A stretch of 64,000 bases of DNA from Rhodospirillaceae bacterium (GTDB lineage Bacteria; Pseudomonadota; Alphaproteobacteria; Rhodospirillales; Rhodospirillaceae). Made by a program: the position numbers and the translations under genes. The DNA lies in the NCBI GenBank assembly GCA_018666155.1, contig JABJAH010000006.1, positions 36,579 to 100,578 on the forward strand, given 5' to 3'. Under the pieces are notes generated by a model, which saw only the letters and a list, made by a program, of their open reading frames with translations, made no database searches and was not told the DNA's origin. Numbering within the stretch: the stretch's first letter is position 1; the number at the start of each line of letters is the position of its first letter. This document shows, piece by piece, positions 19,194 through 28,838 of this stretch.

Positions 19194-19252
19194 GCAGATT
19201 CAAACTCATCCCTGAGGTTCATCTCCTTCTACGAAAAGAAGGCACGCTCCTT

Positions 19253-19618
19253 ATGAGTCGCCGATTTCAAACCGGGTACGAGGATGGCAACTACAGTTTG
19301 GTTGCCGGACACGTCGATGGTGAGGAAATATTCAGAGAGGCTATGGCCCGTGAGGCTAAAGAGGAGGCGGGCATTACGCTGAACGTCGATGATCTATCGC
19401 TGGCTCTGACGATGCACCGCAAAGCGGATGATGAACGCTTGTCGCTGTTTTTTGAAGCCACGACATGGTCCGGAGACCTGAGGAACATGGAACCAATTAA
19501 ATGCGGCGACCTATCTTGGTTTCTCGTGAACGAGCTGCCGTCAAATACGGTTCCCTATATCGCAGCGGCGCTGCGTAGCGTTCAGGCATCTCATCGGTAC
19601 GCTGAATTCGGTTGGTGA
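19253..19618 (+). CDS. Nudix hydrolase, start codon apparently lost or non-canonical
   Basis: The Nudix box is complete: GHVDGEEIFREAMAREAKEEAG fits Gx5Ex7REUxEExGU and implies a Mg-dependent nucleoside-diphosphate hydrolase. The first ATG (19253) gives 121 aa but lacks the first beta strand. In the same frame the sequence before it reads RFKLIPEVHLLLRKEGTLL, the normal N-terminus of this Nudix group. No ATG, GTG or TTG precedes it in frame. The best candidate is ATA at 19190, where ATAA overlaps the upstream stop; an ancestral ATGA would have been a usual start/stop overlap. Either a rare start is used, or the shortened protein is made, or the gene is decaying. Confidence 0.75.
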   Translation: MSRRFQTGYEDGNYSLVAGHVDGEEIFREAMAREAKEEAGITLNVDDLSLALTMHRKADDERLSLFFEATTWSGDLRNMEPIKCGDLSWFLVNELPSNTVPYIAAALRSVQASHRYAEFGW

Positions 19619-19620
19619 CG

Positions 19621-20451
19621 TCAGGTCGCGCTTTGTGCTGCCACAGCCCGGGCGAGGGCGCAGAAATCTACGACGGAGATCTGTTCCGGGCGGAGAGTCG
19701 GGTCGATACCTGCGGTCGCGCATAGGGCATGGGCGTCGCCCAACGTTTTTAAGCTGGAGCGCAGCATCTTGCGGCGCTGGCCAAACGCCGCTGCGGTAAC
19801 CTGGGTCAAGGTCGCGGCGTCGGCTTCTGCGACGGGGCGCTCTAAGGGTACGGCGTGGATCACCGTCGACTCTACTTTCGGAGGGGGTGTAAATGCTTCT
19901 GGCGGGACGTCGAGCGCGCGGGTGACCTTCCATCGCCATCCAGCGAGGACCGAAAGGCGTCCGTATATTTTTGTACCCGGTCCGGCGGCGATGCGCTCTG
20001 CCACTTCCTTCTGAATCATCACGGTTATAGAGGTGAAGGCCTCTGGCTTGGAAAGCCAGCGGACCAGAAGTTCAGTGCCAATATTGTATGGCAAATTGGC
20101 GATCACGCGCCGCGGCGTCTCGCCAAGGGTCGAGGCGTCCAGTTTTAGGGCGTCACTCTTGACGACCTCTAGTTTGCCGGGCCATGCCGCTGACACCTGT
20201 GCAAGCGCATTGAGGCAGCGTTCGTCTTTTTCGATGGCGATGACCGTCGCGCCCTCGTTGAGAAGCGCCCGGGTCAGGCCGCCTGGTCCAGGGCCTATTT
20301 CGATGGTGGTGCCGGTTGATATGTCACCGGCGATGCGAGCGATCCGAGCCGTAAGGTTGAGGTCGAGCAAGAAATGCTGGCCCAATCCCTTGCGTGGTGT
20401 CAGTTCGTGCTCGCGGATCACATCACGTAGAGGCGGTAAGGTGTTTGCCAT
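19621..20451 (-). CDS. rsmA: 16S rRNA (adenine1518/1519-N6)-dimethyltransferase
   Basis: RsmA (KsgA) dimethylates two adjacent adenines in helix 45 of 16S rRNA late in small-subunit assembly. The 276-aa protein starts [17 protein letters not shown]. It has the SAM-binding motifs [28 protein letters not shown] and [10 protein letters not shown], and the catalytic [15 protein letters not shown] (NLPY). A C-terminal helical domain follows. The ATG at 20451 is supported by the family start; a longer frame to 20586 would run into pdxA. It is the last gene of surA-pdxA-rsmA, seven bases after pdxA. Alphaproteobacteria commonly carry this order. Confidence 0.96.
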   Translation of the reverse strand: MANTLPPLRDVIREHELTPRKGLGQHFLLDLNLTARIARIAGDISTGTTIEIGPGPGGLTRALLNEGATVIAIEKDERCLNALAQVSAAWPGKLEVVKSDALKLDASTLGETPRRVIANLPYNIGTELLVRWLSKPEAFTSITVMIQKEVAERIAAGPGTKIYGRLSVLAGWRWKVTRALDVPPEAFTPPPKVESTVIHAVPLERPVAEADAATLTQVTAAAFGQRRKMLRSSLKTLGDAHALCATAGIDPTLRPEQISVVDFCALARAVAAQSAT

Positions 20452-20458
20452 GCTGAGG

Positions 20459-21484
20459 CTAAGACTGCGCGCGGGCGCTGGCGATCTCGGCGGCCATGCG
20501 AAGGGCCGCGACGAGGCTATCGCACCGCGCTTTTCCAGTACCCGCCAAACTGAAGGCCGTGCCGTGGTCCGGCGATGTGCGGACAAAGGGCAATCCCAAC
20601 GTCACATTTACGCCGCCATAGAAGTCTAGGGTTTTAAGCGGGATCAGGGCTTGGTCGTGATACATGCACAGCACCGCGTCTGCGCTTTCCCGGGCATCCG
20701 TGTGAAACAGCGTATCCGCTGGTAGCGGGCCGGTGGCGTCGATCCCTTTGTCTTGTAGTGCGGCGACAGCCGGAGCGATCACCTCAGCCTCTTCGTGACC
20801 AAACTTGCCGTCCTCGCCCGCGTGGGGATTGAGTGCAGCCACCGCGATGCGCGGATTATCAATTCCGAAATCCTGTTTCAAAGCGGCCGCTGTGATTGTG
20901 CCGTGAGTCACAATGAGGTCCGTGGTTAAGGCCTTGGCAGCGTCCGCATGGGAGAGGTGGATTGTAACCGGCACAACGCGGAGTCCATTGCGGACTTTCG
21001 CGCTGGCCAACATCATCACCGGCTGGCTGCCGGGCCCCGCAAGATGCCCGAGATATTCTGTGTGGCCTGGGTGGGCGAAGCCGGCGTCTTGCATGCTTGC
21101 CTTGTGGATCGGGTTGGTCACCATCGCCGCCGCTTGGCCGCTCTGCACAAGCATTACGGCCTTGTCGATCGCGCTAATGACCGCGGGCGCGTTGTTTGGG
21201 TCAGGTGTTCCCAACACGGCCGCCGCGGTTAACGGCGGGTCGACTGGAAGTACGGGGAGCGCCTTTGCAAAATGAACGTGCGCTTCTTCCGGGTCGGTGA
21301 TTGTTTGAATGGAGCAATCAAGCTTGAGCGTGAGGGCTAGGGCTCCAAGGCGGCCTGGATCATCAATCACAAAGAAGGGGGGAAGCGAAGCGCGATGCTC
21401 AGTCCAAGCCTTCAGGAGGCAATCCCCGCCAACACCGGCAGGGTCTCCCATAGTCACGACAACCGGGGCAACCGGCCCGGACAT
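20459..21484 (-). CDS. pdxA: 4-hydroxythreonine-4-phosphate dehydrogenase
   Basis: PdxA oxidises 4-phosphohydroxy-L-threonine in the DXP-dependent route to pyridoxal phosphate. The 341-aa protein has the family length and blocks: [18 protein letters not shown] at the N-terminus, [25 protein letters not shown] with metal-ligand His, [28 protein letters not shown] and [21 protein letters not shown] at the C-terminus. Its start codon overlaps the surA stop by one base, so the two are co-translated. Position between surA and rsmA is conserved in Proteobacteria. Confidence 0.96.
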   Translation of the reverse strand: MSGPVAPVVVTMGDPAGVGGDCLLKAWTEHRASLPPFFVIDDPGRLGALALTLKLDCSIQTITDPEEAHVHFAKALPVLPVDPPLTAAAVLGTPDPNNAPAVISAIDKAVMLVQSGQAAAMVTNPIHKASMQDAGFAHPGHTEYLGHLAGPGSQPVMMLASAKVRNGLRVVPVTIHLSHADAAKALTTDLIVTHGTITAAALKQDFGIDNPRIAVAALNPHAGEDGKFGHEEAEVIAPAVAALQDKGIDATGPLPADTLFHTDARESADAVLCMYHDQALIPLKTLDFYGGVNVTLGLPFVRTSPDHGTAFSLAGTGKARCDSLVAALRMAAEIASARAQS

Positions 21485-22770
21485 TAGAGACGAACGTCGA
21501 TCAGGGCTTGTCGGCGTAAATCCCGCAACCGCTGCCGTGAAACAGTATCGAGCTTCGCGCTTTCAAGTCGGGAATAGACCTGGTTCTGCGATGGCAGGCC
21601 ACTATCTTCTTGGCGATCACAGACCATGACGAATAAACGCGCCCCGGCAATATCCACGGGCTGACTGACCTGCCCGACGGGCAAGGCCATCACCGTATCG
21701 CGTATCGCTTCTGGAAGGCCGCCGACCCGAATGAGGTCAACCGGTCCGGAGCCTGGGCCGCCAACTTCATCCGCCCAATCGTTCATCTGTGGGCAGCTGA
21801 AGATCTGGGTCTGAATCGCTGTGGTTAATTGATTGAGTCTATCCGGTGATAGCGCTGTCCGCCCAACCGTCGGGAGATAGATTTGGCTCAAGGCCACACC
21901 GGCCATCAAAGGTGAGGCCTCCGCCGTCGCTCGTTGATCGCGCAGCGCGAGGATGGTGTAACCGGAGGCTGTTCGAATGGGTTCAGACGTCTCGCCGGCT
22001 TTCATGCGGAGGATTGCGCGCTCAAGTTCAGGCTCGACGTCTCCGCTATGGGTCCACCCCAGGTCGCCGCCAACGGCAGCTGTTGGGCTCTGCGAGAATT
22101 GCTGCGCCAATGCTTGAAAGGGCGTGCCGCTTCGGGCGCGCTCCGCCAATTGCTGAGCCAGACCAAAGATGTCGGCCTCGCGCGACCCCAACCCTAATGG
22201 GAGGAATATTTCTCCCAGCAAGTACTCGGGCTTGCCCTGATTGGCTTTGAGGCGGTCAATAACCGTATTTACTTCTTCTTCTGAAACTGAAATGTCGCGA
22301 GCCAGAATTTCACGGACCACGCGAAGCCAAACCACATCCGCCTCGACCTGAGAATAGAATGTTCCAGAGTCGATCCCTTGTTCGGCGAGCATGTTAAAAA
22401 ATGCGCCGGACGACATGCCGTTGTTCTGTTCGATAACCTGTACCGCAGACAGAACTTCATTTTCTTCGGTTTCAATTTCCTCACGACGCGCTTCTTGAAG
22501 CTTCAACTTTTCTTCAATGAGTGCGTTCATCACCTGTGGCAGAAGGCGCTGCCGTACTTCGACCGTGTCTTCGAGGCCAGACGTTATGAGGAACAACTGA
22601 ATCCGGGATTGCACATCAAACAGCGTGATCACATCCTCATTGACCACAGCGGCAATACGCACCGCGTCTTGTTGAGCAATGGACGGTTGAGGGTTGGTGA
22701 TCGCAAGAAGGCAACCAACGCCCATCAGGGCCGTGATCTTAAGGATCGAATTAAAAAGAAGGCGGTTCAT
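21484..22770 (-). CDS. surA: Periplasmic chaperone / peptidyl-prolyl isomerase SurA
   Basis: SurA escorts outer-membrane proteins such as LptD through the periplasm. The 428-aa product has a signal peptide (about residues 1-32, ending SIAQ), an N-terminal SurA domain opening VRIAAVVNEDVITLFDVQSRIQ, and parvulin-like segments. EYLLGEIFLPLGLGSREAD and FSQSPTAAVGGDLGWTHSGDVEPELERAI belong to the better-preserved rotamase domain; a second parvulin region covers about 300-400. The ATG at 22770 is preferred to the TTG at 22782. It heads surA-pdxA-rsmA. The usual upstream partner lptD is 6.5 kb away, beyond a heavy-metal efflux cassette. Confidence 0.93.
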   Translation of the reverse strand: MNRLLFNSILKITALMGVGCLLAITNPQPSIAQQDAVRIAAVVNEDVITLFDVQSRIQLFLITSGLEDTVEVRQRLLPQVMNALIEEKLKLQEARREEIETEENEVLSAVQVIEQNNGMSSGAFFNMLAEQGIDSGTFYSQVEADVVWLRVVREILARDISVSEEEVNTVIDRLKANQGKPEYLLGEIFLPLGLGSREADIFGLAQQLAERARSGTPFQALAQQFSQSPTAAVGGDLGWTHSGDVEPELERAILRMKAGETSEPIRTASGYTILALRDQRATAEASPLMAGVALSQIYLPTVGRTALSPDRLNQLTTAIQTQIFSCPQMNDWADEVGGPGSGPVDLIRVGGLPEAIRDTVMALPVGQVSQPVDIAGARLFVMVCDRQEDSGLPSQNQVYSRLESAKLDTVSRQRLRDLRRQALIDVRL

Positions 22771-22957
22771 TGCCGCGTCCAAGCCCCCGCTGTTCGTCGG
22801 TTATCATCTAAAAGCGGCCCTGTTGGGCCCTTGTGCGGCGTACCATACTCACCTGACCCGCGCCATTCCAGCCCGCATTGTATCTTGGGGTTTTCTGAGG
22901 TTTGCTGTGGGTTTTTCATTCCTGGTCTCAAATCCCGGCCATGATATAGTGAAAATC

Positions 22958-23314
22958 ATGGCAACTCGACGGCACATTCGCGGCGCTCTCATCATTCTAA
23001 TGGCCGCTTTTCTGATTCTTCCGCCCCTAACCAGTGCGGTTGCGGACGGATTTGGCGTCGATTTGACCCATCATCACTGTGAGTCTCACGGCGACGATAC
23101 GTCCGCCAATGGCGCAGACGGTGATGATTTTGATCGCCATGGATCGGCTGAGAGCGACCCGTTTCACTGTGATCAGTGCCACATTGTTGTGGCCGCACTA
23201 ACTGTCGACGTGTCGGTATCAATGCGGGCTGCGGCTTTGCTGCCCCAGCCAGATGTGATTCCCGTGCTGTCTTCGGTTCGCACCCCACCCGCCTTTAAGC
23301 CCCCCATCGCTTAA
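22958..23314 (+). CDS. CzcI-like small secreted metal-resistance protein
   Basis: A 118-aa exported protein with a signal peptide (about residues 1-27) and a His/Asp-rich middle: THHHCESHGDD and FHCDQCHIVVAAL. The HCDQCH motif, the size and the position just before a czcCBA operon match CzcI-type proteins, which are thought to bind Zn, Cd or Co in the periplasm and tune the efflux system. The ATG at 22958 has no strong ribosome-binding site. The C-terminus is Pro-rich. The match is by architecture, so the family name is a reasoned guess. Confidence 0.68.
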   Translation: MATRRHIRGALIILMAAFLILPPLTSAVADGFGVDLTHHHCESHGDDTSANGADGDDFDRHGSAESDPFHCDQCHIVVAALTVDVSVSMRAAALLPQPDVIPVLSSVRTPPAFKPPIA

Positions 23315-23394
23315 TCAAACCAGCTGACGTTGGTTCATTGTGTCCTGGCCGAACGCGCTAGGACTGTATTTGCGATGCACTATGGGGTGCCCTT

Positions 23395-24648
23395 ATGACC
23401 AATTGTATTCACTTTGGAGTCCGTCTCCACGTCTTGCTACGCCTTGTTTGTATTGCGTTGGTGCTTGGGTCTCCGACGATTAGTGTGGCTCAAACACCGC
23501 TGTCGCTGTCTGACGTGCTGTCTGACGCGCTCCGCAACAGCTCGGATGTGGCCAGGCTTGATCGCGATCTGGCATTGCGATTGGCCGACGCCATTGAGAC
23601 CGAGACACGCACCAATCCTGAAGTTGAGGTTATGGCCAGGTATTCTGACAAAGGCGAGGGAGCTGGTCTCGAGCTTGAGTTCAGCCAGCCATTGCGGTTT
23701 TCAGATTTCACACTGCGTCCGCTTTATGCCGCCGCTATTCGGCAGGCCGCAACCGTTGAACAAGAAGCGGGCTTGTTCGATTTGGTCAATCGTGTGACCG
23801 AGTTGTATTTGGCCCATTGGGCCGCGCAATCTCGTGAGGCCATGGCTCGGAATGCTGTGGACGAAGCGACTACGGTCACCGATCGTATTGAACGCATTCG
23901 AAGCGAGCAGGTTCTGCCGACCGTTCAGTTCAATGTGTTCGTGCCTGAGGCGCTGCGCCGCCGCGAGGAAGCGACGTTACATGCGGCGGAACGCGCAGTC
24001 CTTGAAGCCCGCCTCGCTTTTGAAACCGGCGGCGACGGCCGCGCTTTCATATCGATAGCCGCCGCACCGTCGCCTTTGCCACCTCTTGAGCAGGTCGTGG
24101 CGTTCGCCGCGGACAAAGACTTCGGTGCACGCTTGGCGCGAGGCAGAATCACCGTCAATGAAGCCCGGCTCAGTGTGGCGGAGAAAGATCGGATGCCGTT
24201 GATCACGCCGCGCGTCAATTACGAAATTGACCCTGGTGGTGCGGACAGGGTTTGGGGGCTCGGCATTGCTGTTGAAGTCCCGCTGTGGGATCGCAACGGT
24301 GCAGAAGTGGCGAGAGCCCAAGCCGCCTTGCAACAGGCGCGGTTGCATCTCGCCCAGCTGAACGGCGGTGCGCGCGAAGCATTGGTTGTTGGCTTGTACC
24401 GTCAGGTGACGCTCCTCGATGCACGCGCGACGGCTTACAACACGAAAATCGTTCCGGCCTATCGCAAAACCTATCAGGACATCCGCGCTATCTATGACCA
24501 GGGTCAGACCGACCTTCTCGACCTTTGGCAAGTGCAGGCCTCTCTGCTCGATGCCGAAGAGGATGCGATTACGACTGTAATTGATGCGCTCACCGCACGC
24601 GTTGCCCTGGAGCGGGCGATCGGCGGCAAGATTGAACAGGTGAATTAG
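23395..24648 (+). CDS. czcC: CzcC-like outer-membrane efflux channel (TolC family)
   Basis: A 417-aa outer-membrane factor of a tripartite metal exporter. A signal peptide covers about residues 1-32 (ISVAQ), and two outer-membrane-efflux repeats follow. LSLSDVLSDALRNSSDVARLDRDLALRLADAIE and NEARLSVAEKDRMPLITPRVNYEI are the start of the first and second repeat. Long amphipathic helices (RAQAALQQARLHLAQL) form the periplasmic barrel. The stop abuts the czcB start with no gap. It forms the channel for CzcB and CzcA encoded next. Confidence 0.88.
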   Translation: MTNCIHFGVRLHVLLRLVCIALVLGSPTISVAQTPLSLSDVLSDALRNSSDVARLDRDLALRLADAIETETRTNPEVEVMARYSDKGEGAGLELEFSQPLRFSDFTLRPLYAAAIRQAATVEQEAGLFDLVNRVTELYLAHWAAQSREAMARNAVDEATTVTDRIERIRSEQVLPTVQFNVFVPEALRRREEATLHAAERAVLEARLAFETGGDGRAFISIAAAPSPLPPLEQVVAFAADKDFGARLARGRITVNEARLSVAEKDRMPLITPRVNYEIDPGGADRVWGLGIAVEVPLWDRNGAEVARAQAALQQARLHLAQLNGGAREALVVGLYRQVTLLDARATAYNTKIVPAYRKTYQDIRAIYDQGQTDLLDLWQVQASLLDAEEDAITTVIDALTARVALERAIGGKIEQVN

Positions 24649-25683
24649 ATGACCCAGGTATTCTTTAAAGTCTTAGTGGCAGCGCTGTTCTTGTCGTTCG
24701 CGGGCTGCCTCACCTCTATGACGGCGCCGGTGATGGCGCAAGAAGACGATCACGATCACGATCATGACGACCACGATGATCATGACCATGACCATGACGA
24801 TCACGACGACGATGACGACCATGACGACGAAGCCGGAGGCCTACTCATATTAACGACGGCTCAGATGGCCAATCTCGGAATTGCAACTGTGAGGGCTGAG
24901 ATTCGGCCTCTGCAAGACACCGTCGAATTGATCACTTCGGTCGAAGCGTTACCCGAACGCCAGGCTCACGTCAGTCCTCGTTTCGACGGCCAGATCCGAG
25001 ATGTCCGAGCAACATTAGGAGACCATGTCAAAGCCGGGCAGCGACTAGTGGTTGTCGAACCTCTCATTGCCGGTGCGAGCACGCTGACATTGTCAGCGCC
25101 TATTTCTGGAGTGGTATCGGCTCAGTCGGCCCGGATTGGGCAGACCGTCGCCGCCACGTCTGTACTGTTCGAGATTTCTGATCACTCGCGCATGTTGTTG
25201 CACGGCACGATGATGGAAAGCCCCGACATCACCCGTATTCGCGCGGGTCAGACCGCGACGGTGCGCCTCGATGCGTTACCCAACAAACCGCTGGTGGCAG
25301 AGGTCGCCCGGTTTTACATGGCGCGCGAAGCCGGAACGGGACTGTTCACCGTTCATGCGGAAGCGGATAATTCGGACGCAATGCTCTACCCCGGCATGAT
25401 GGGCACGATGTCGGTCGCGGTCGGTGATGCATTGCCCGGCATTGTGATTCCGCGTCGTGCGGTGCTCGGTGGGTTAGGCGATCGCTTCGTCTTTGTCCGT
25501 ATCGGTGATGAGTTCGAGCGCCGGGCCGTTGTCGAAGGTCTTGTTGCCGGGGCGGATACGGAAGTTCTAGAGGGTGTGTTCCCTGGCGAAGACGTTGTCG
25601 TTCAGGGGCATTATCAATTGCAATACATGGGTGAGGGATCAGCGGGTTTGCCGACTGATGCCCACGCCGGTCATAACCATTGA
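24649..25683 (+). CDS. czcB: CzcB-like periplasmic adaptor (membrane fusion protein), His/Asp-rich N-terminus
   Basis: A 344-aa membrane fusion protein that links the RND pump to the outer-membrane channel. The signal sequence contains SFAGC, a possible but imperfect lipobox, or ends at VMA before QED. Residues about 35-63 are almost only His and Asp, a likely metal-binding antenna. After it come a barrel-sandwich (lipoyl-like) region, IRDVRATLGDHVKAGQRLVVVEP and LSAPISGVVSAQSARIGQTV, and a beta-barrel, ending in a His-rich tail (DAHAGHNH). The helical hairpin is very short, as in CusB/CzcB relatives. It lies between czcC and czcA. Confidence 0.9.
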   Translation: MTQVFFKVLVAALFLSFAGCLTSMTAPVMAQEDDHDHDHDDHDDHDHDHDDHDDDDDHDDEAGGLLILTTAQMANLGIATVRAEIRPLQDTVELITSVEALPERQAHVSPRFDGQIRDVRATLGDHVKAGQRLVVVEPLIAGASTLTLSAPISGVVSAQSARIGQTVAATSVLFEISDHSRMLLHGTMMESPDITRIRAGQTATVRLDALPNKPLVAEVARFYMAREAGTGLFTVHAEADNSDAMLYPGMMGTMSVAVGDALPGIVIPRRAVLGGLGDRFVFVRIGDEFERRAVVEGLVAGADTEVLEGVFPGEDVVVQGHYQLQYMGEGSAGLPTDAHAGHNH

Positions 25684-25693
25684 GGCTGGTGCA

Positions 25694-28600
25694 ATGTTAG
25701 ATTCACTCATATCCCTGTCGATCCGCCATCGCCTCTTGGTGGTTGCGGTGATTGCCCTCAGCTTTGTTTACGGCGGCTTGGCGATTCAAAGCCTGCCCAT
25801 TGATGTGTTGCCTGACCTTAATCGGCCGACGGTGACAATATTCACCGAGTCTGAAGGGCTGTCGCCCGAGGAAGTTGAGACCCTTGTCACGCGCCCCATC
25901 GAAGCCGCGGTCTACGGTGCCAACGGCGTCGTTCGTGTTAGATCCGCGTCGTCAATCGGCCTGTCGATCGTGTGGGTCGAATTCGATTGGAATATGGATA
26001 TCTACGTTGCGCGCCAGATTGTTTCGGAAAAACTAAGCCAGGCGCGGGAAGCGATATACGGCCGGGTTAACCCGGTCCTTGGTCCGATCACCTCGATCAT
26101 GGGCAACATTATGGCCATCGGTGTTACCAGTGGCGACGAAACCGACCCCATGACTCTCCGCACGCTAGCTGAGTGGGACATTCGCCAACGCTTGCTCGCG
26201 ATTCCCGGTATTGCTCAGATTACAGTTGTCGGTGGGGCGCTGCGACAGTTTCAAGTGTTGATTGACCCGGACCGTCTTGTATTTCACCGTGTGCCGTTGT
26301 CGGCGGTGTTGGAGGCGCTGGATGAAACCAACCTCAACGCCACAGGTGGTTTCCTCCTAACCGATTATACGGAAGGGTTGATTCGTGTGCTTGGCCGAGC
26401 ACAGACGGTCGAACAGATTGCGGCAACGATTGTACCACTGCCAGATCAACCGGACCGGCGTGTCGCCATTGATCAAGTAGCGGAGGTAAAGCTGGGTGGG
26501 CCGATGGCACCGCGTGGGGACGCGTCCATTAATGCTGATCCCGGTGTTATCCTGTCGATCCAGAAACAGCCGGACGCAGATACGGTCTCTCTGGTTGCAG
26601 CGATTAAATCCGAGCTTGCAGCCATTCAACCGACGCTCCCCGCGGACGTTGCTCTGCACGACGACATATTCAGTCAGAGCACCTTTATCGAAACCGCGGT
26701 CTCGAATGTGGAAGAAGCGTTGCGGGATGGTGCGATCTTAGTGGCCGTGGTGCTGTTTCTGTTCTTGTTAAACATGCGGACGACCTTCATCACCTTAACG
26801 GCAATCCCGCTCTCCTTGGTGTTGACGTTGATCGTGTTTCAGGCGCTTGGTTTGTCGATCAACACCATGACCCTTGGGGGCATTGCTATTGCCATCGGTC
26901 AATTGGTTGATGATGCGATCGTTGGTGTCGAGAACGCCTATCGCCGCCTCCGGCAGAATCGGCTTAAGGGTGAGCCCAAGTCGCCCATTGATGTTGTGCG
27001 GGATGCCACCCGAGAGGTGCGTGATCCCATCATCTTCGCAACCTTCATTGTCATTTTAGTTTTTCTTCCTCTCTTCGCGTTGTCAGGCGTTGAGGGCCGT
27101 ATCTTCACACCGCTCGGCATCGCCTACGTCACGTCGATTGGAGCATCTTTGATCGTCTTTCTCACGGCGACCCCGGCGTTATGCGCCTACCTATTGCCAC
27201 GCATGAAGCAGATGGACGATGAGAAAGAAGGTCCGGTGGTGCGGGCGATCAAGTGGTGTCAGGCGTTAATCCTGAAAGTTCTATTTCCCATCCGGTATGC
27301 CGTCTTCGCGGTGTTTGGTGTGCTGTTGGGACTTGGTGTATGGCTCACCGTTGAATTCGGCCAGGCGTTTCTACCCGAATTCAATGAGGGCGCGTTGAAC
27401 GTTTCGGTGGTTATGGCACCGGGGACGGCGCTTGCTGAATCAAACCGTATTGCTGCTACGGCGGAGCGCCTGGTGCTTGAATTGCCCGAGGTTATTAAAG
27501 TTGGGCGACGGTCAGGCCGGGCGGAAAACGACGAGCATGCGGAAAGCATCAATGTCTCCGAGTTAGAGTTCTTCCTGCAGCCGTCTGACCGTCCGCGAAA
27601 CGTCGTGATTGACGACATACGCGACCGTGTCGAGCAAATTCCCGGCGTGCTGACCAACATTGGCCAGCCCTTGTCGCACCGCATTGACCATGCGTTGTCG
27701 GGTGTGCGGGCACAGATTGCTATCAAGATTTTCGGCGATGATATGGCGGAGTTGCGCCGGCTGGCCCGGCTTGTCGAGGGTCAAGTCGAACAGGTTGAGG
27801 GGGTAGTTGATCTAAGCGTCGAGCAACAAGTGCTGACGGGGCAACTGCACATCCGGATTGATCGCGAGCAGATCCTTAATCGCGGTCTTACCGTCGCAGA
27901 CGTCGCGTCCTATACGGAACTGGCACTCAACGGGCGCACCATGGGGCAGATTATCGATGGCATTCGAACCTATGACCTCATCGCTCGGTTTGACGACGAC
28001 ACGCGCGCAACGCCGGATTCGATTCGTGGGTTGCCGATAGAAATTGCGGAAGGCGGGTATGTGCCGCTTGATCTTTTGGCCTCAGTCGAAGAAGCGCTCG
28101 GCGCCAACGTCATCAACCGAGAGAACGGCCAACGCCGCATCATTGTCCAGGCTAACGTGTCTGGGCGCGATTTGGTTGGCGTGGTGCAGGACATTCAGGC
28201 CCGGATCAACGCCGAGATTGAAATGCCATCTGGTTACTTCGTGATTTATGGCGGCGAGTACGAAAGCCAGTCTGCTGCTCTCGAGGCCATTGTACTCCTA
28301 GCGGGCTTGGCCTTCCTTGGCATGTTCTTGGTGCTTTACGCTCACCTCGGTAGCATCAATTTTGCGCTACAGGTGATGTTGTCTGTCCCACTCGCGTTTG
28401 TTGGCGCAGTCTTTGGTGTGTGGATGACGGGTGGTGTGCTCTCTATTGCGACCGTTATCGGGTTTATTACGTTGACGGGCATTGCCGCGCGCAACGGCAT
28501 TTTGATGATCAATCATTACCTCTACTTGATGCGCGAAGAGGGCGCGGCCTTTGATAAGGACATGATCACGCGTGGAACTCAGGAACGAATTATCCCGGTG

Positions 28601-28825
28601 CTTATGACGGCGCTGACGGCGATTCTTGCGTTGGTTCCCATCTTGCTTACGCCAGACGAGCCTGGTCGGGAAATTCTCCACCCCGTTGCGGTGGTTATTT
28701 TCTCCGGGCTGATTTCGTCAACATTACTAGACCTGACATTGCGGCCTTTGGTGTTTTGGACTTTTGGCCGTCGTGCTGCCACCGCAAAAGTCTCCAGCGG
28801 GCTTAGCCCCCAACCAGCAGAGTAA
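25694..28825 (+). CDS. czcA: CzcA/CusA-family heavy-metal RND efflux pump
   Basis: A 1043-aa inner-membrane, proton-driven pump with twelve spans and two large periplasmic domains, the usual RND size. The start MLDSLISLSIRHRLLVVAVIAL at 25694 is the family N-terminus; the longer frame overlaps czcB. PDLNRPTVTIFTESEGLSPEE and the heavy-metal-efflux pattern SQAREAIYGRVNPVLGP are present. The fourth span reads AIAIGQLVDDAIVGVENAYRRL with two Asp, which differs from both the Zn/Co/Cd type (FGIIVDGAVV) and the Cu/Ag type (VGAMVDAAIV). Metal specificity therefore cannot be assigned; the His-rich partners suggest Zn, Co, Ni or Cu. Confidence 0.92.
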   Translation: MLDSLISLSIRHRLLVVAVIALSFVYGGLAIQSLPIDVLPDLNRPTVTIFTESEGLSPEEVETLVTRPIEAAVYGANGVVRVRSASSIGLSIVWVEFDWNMDIYVARQIVSEKLSQAREAIYGRVNPVLGPITSIMGNIMAIGVTSGDETDPMTLRTLAEWDIRQRLLAIPGIAQITVVGGALRQFQVLIDPDRLVFHRVPLSAVLEALDETNLNATGGFLLTDYTEGLIRVLGRAQTVEQIAATIVPLPDQPDRRVAIDQVAEVKLGGPMAPRGDASINADPGVILSIQKQPDADTVSLVAAIKSELAAIQPTLPADVALHDDIFSQSTFIETAVSNVEEALRDGAILVAVVLFLFLLNMRTTFITLTAIPLSLVLTLIVFQALGLSINTMTLGGIAIAIGQLVDDAIVGVENAYRRLRQNRLKGEPKSPIDVVRDATREVRDPIIFATFIVILVFLPLFALSGVEGRIFTPLGIAYVTSIGASLIVFLTATPALCAYLLPRMKQMDDEKEGPVVRAIKWCQALILKVLFPIRYAVFAVFGVLLGLGVWLTVEFGQAFLPEFNEGALNVSVVMAPGTALAESNRIAATAERLVLELPEVIKVGRRSGRAENDEHAESINVSELEFFLQPSDRPRNVVIDDIRDRVEQIPGVLTNIGQPLSHRIDHALSGVRAQIAIKIFGDDMAELRRLARLVEGQVEQVEGVVDLSVEQQVLTGQLHIRIDREQILNRGLTVADVASYTELALNGRTMGQIIDGIRTYDLIARFDDDTRATPDSIRGLPIEIAEGGYVPLDLLASVEEALGANVINRENGQRRIIVQANVSGRDLVGVVQDIQARINAEIEMPSGYFVIYGGEYESQSAALEAIVLLAGLAFLGMFLVLYAHLGSINFALQVMLSVPLAFVGAVFGVWMTGGVLSIATVIGFITLTGIAARNGILMINHYLYLMREEGAAFDKDMITRGTQERIIPVLMTALTAILALVPILLTPDEPGREILHPVAVVIFSGLISSTLLDLTLRPLVFWTFGRRAATAKVSSGLSPQPAE

Positions 28826-28838
28826 AAGGAAAGAGATA

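Noticed and set aside
24735..24840. Short tandem GATCACGACCAT-like repeats
   Set aside because: They encode the His/Asp-rich part of CzcB in frame; not a CRISPR array or independent repeat.
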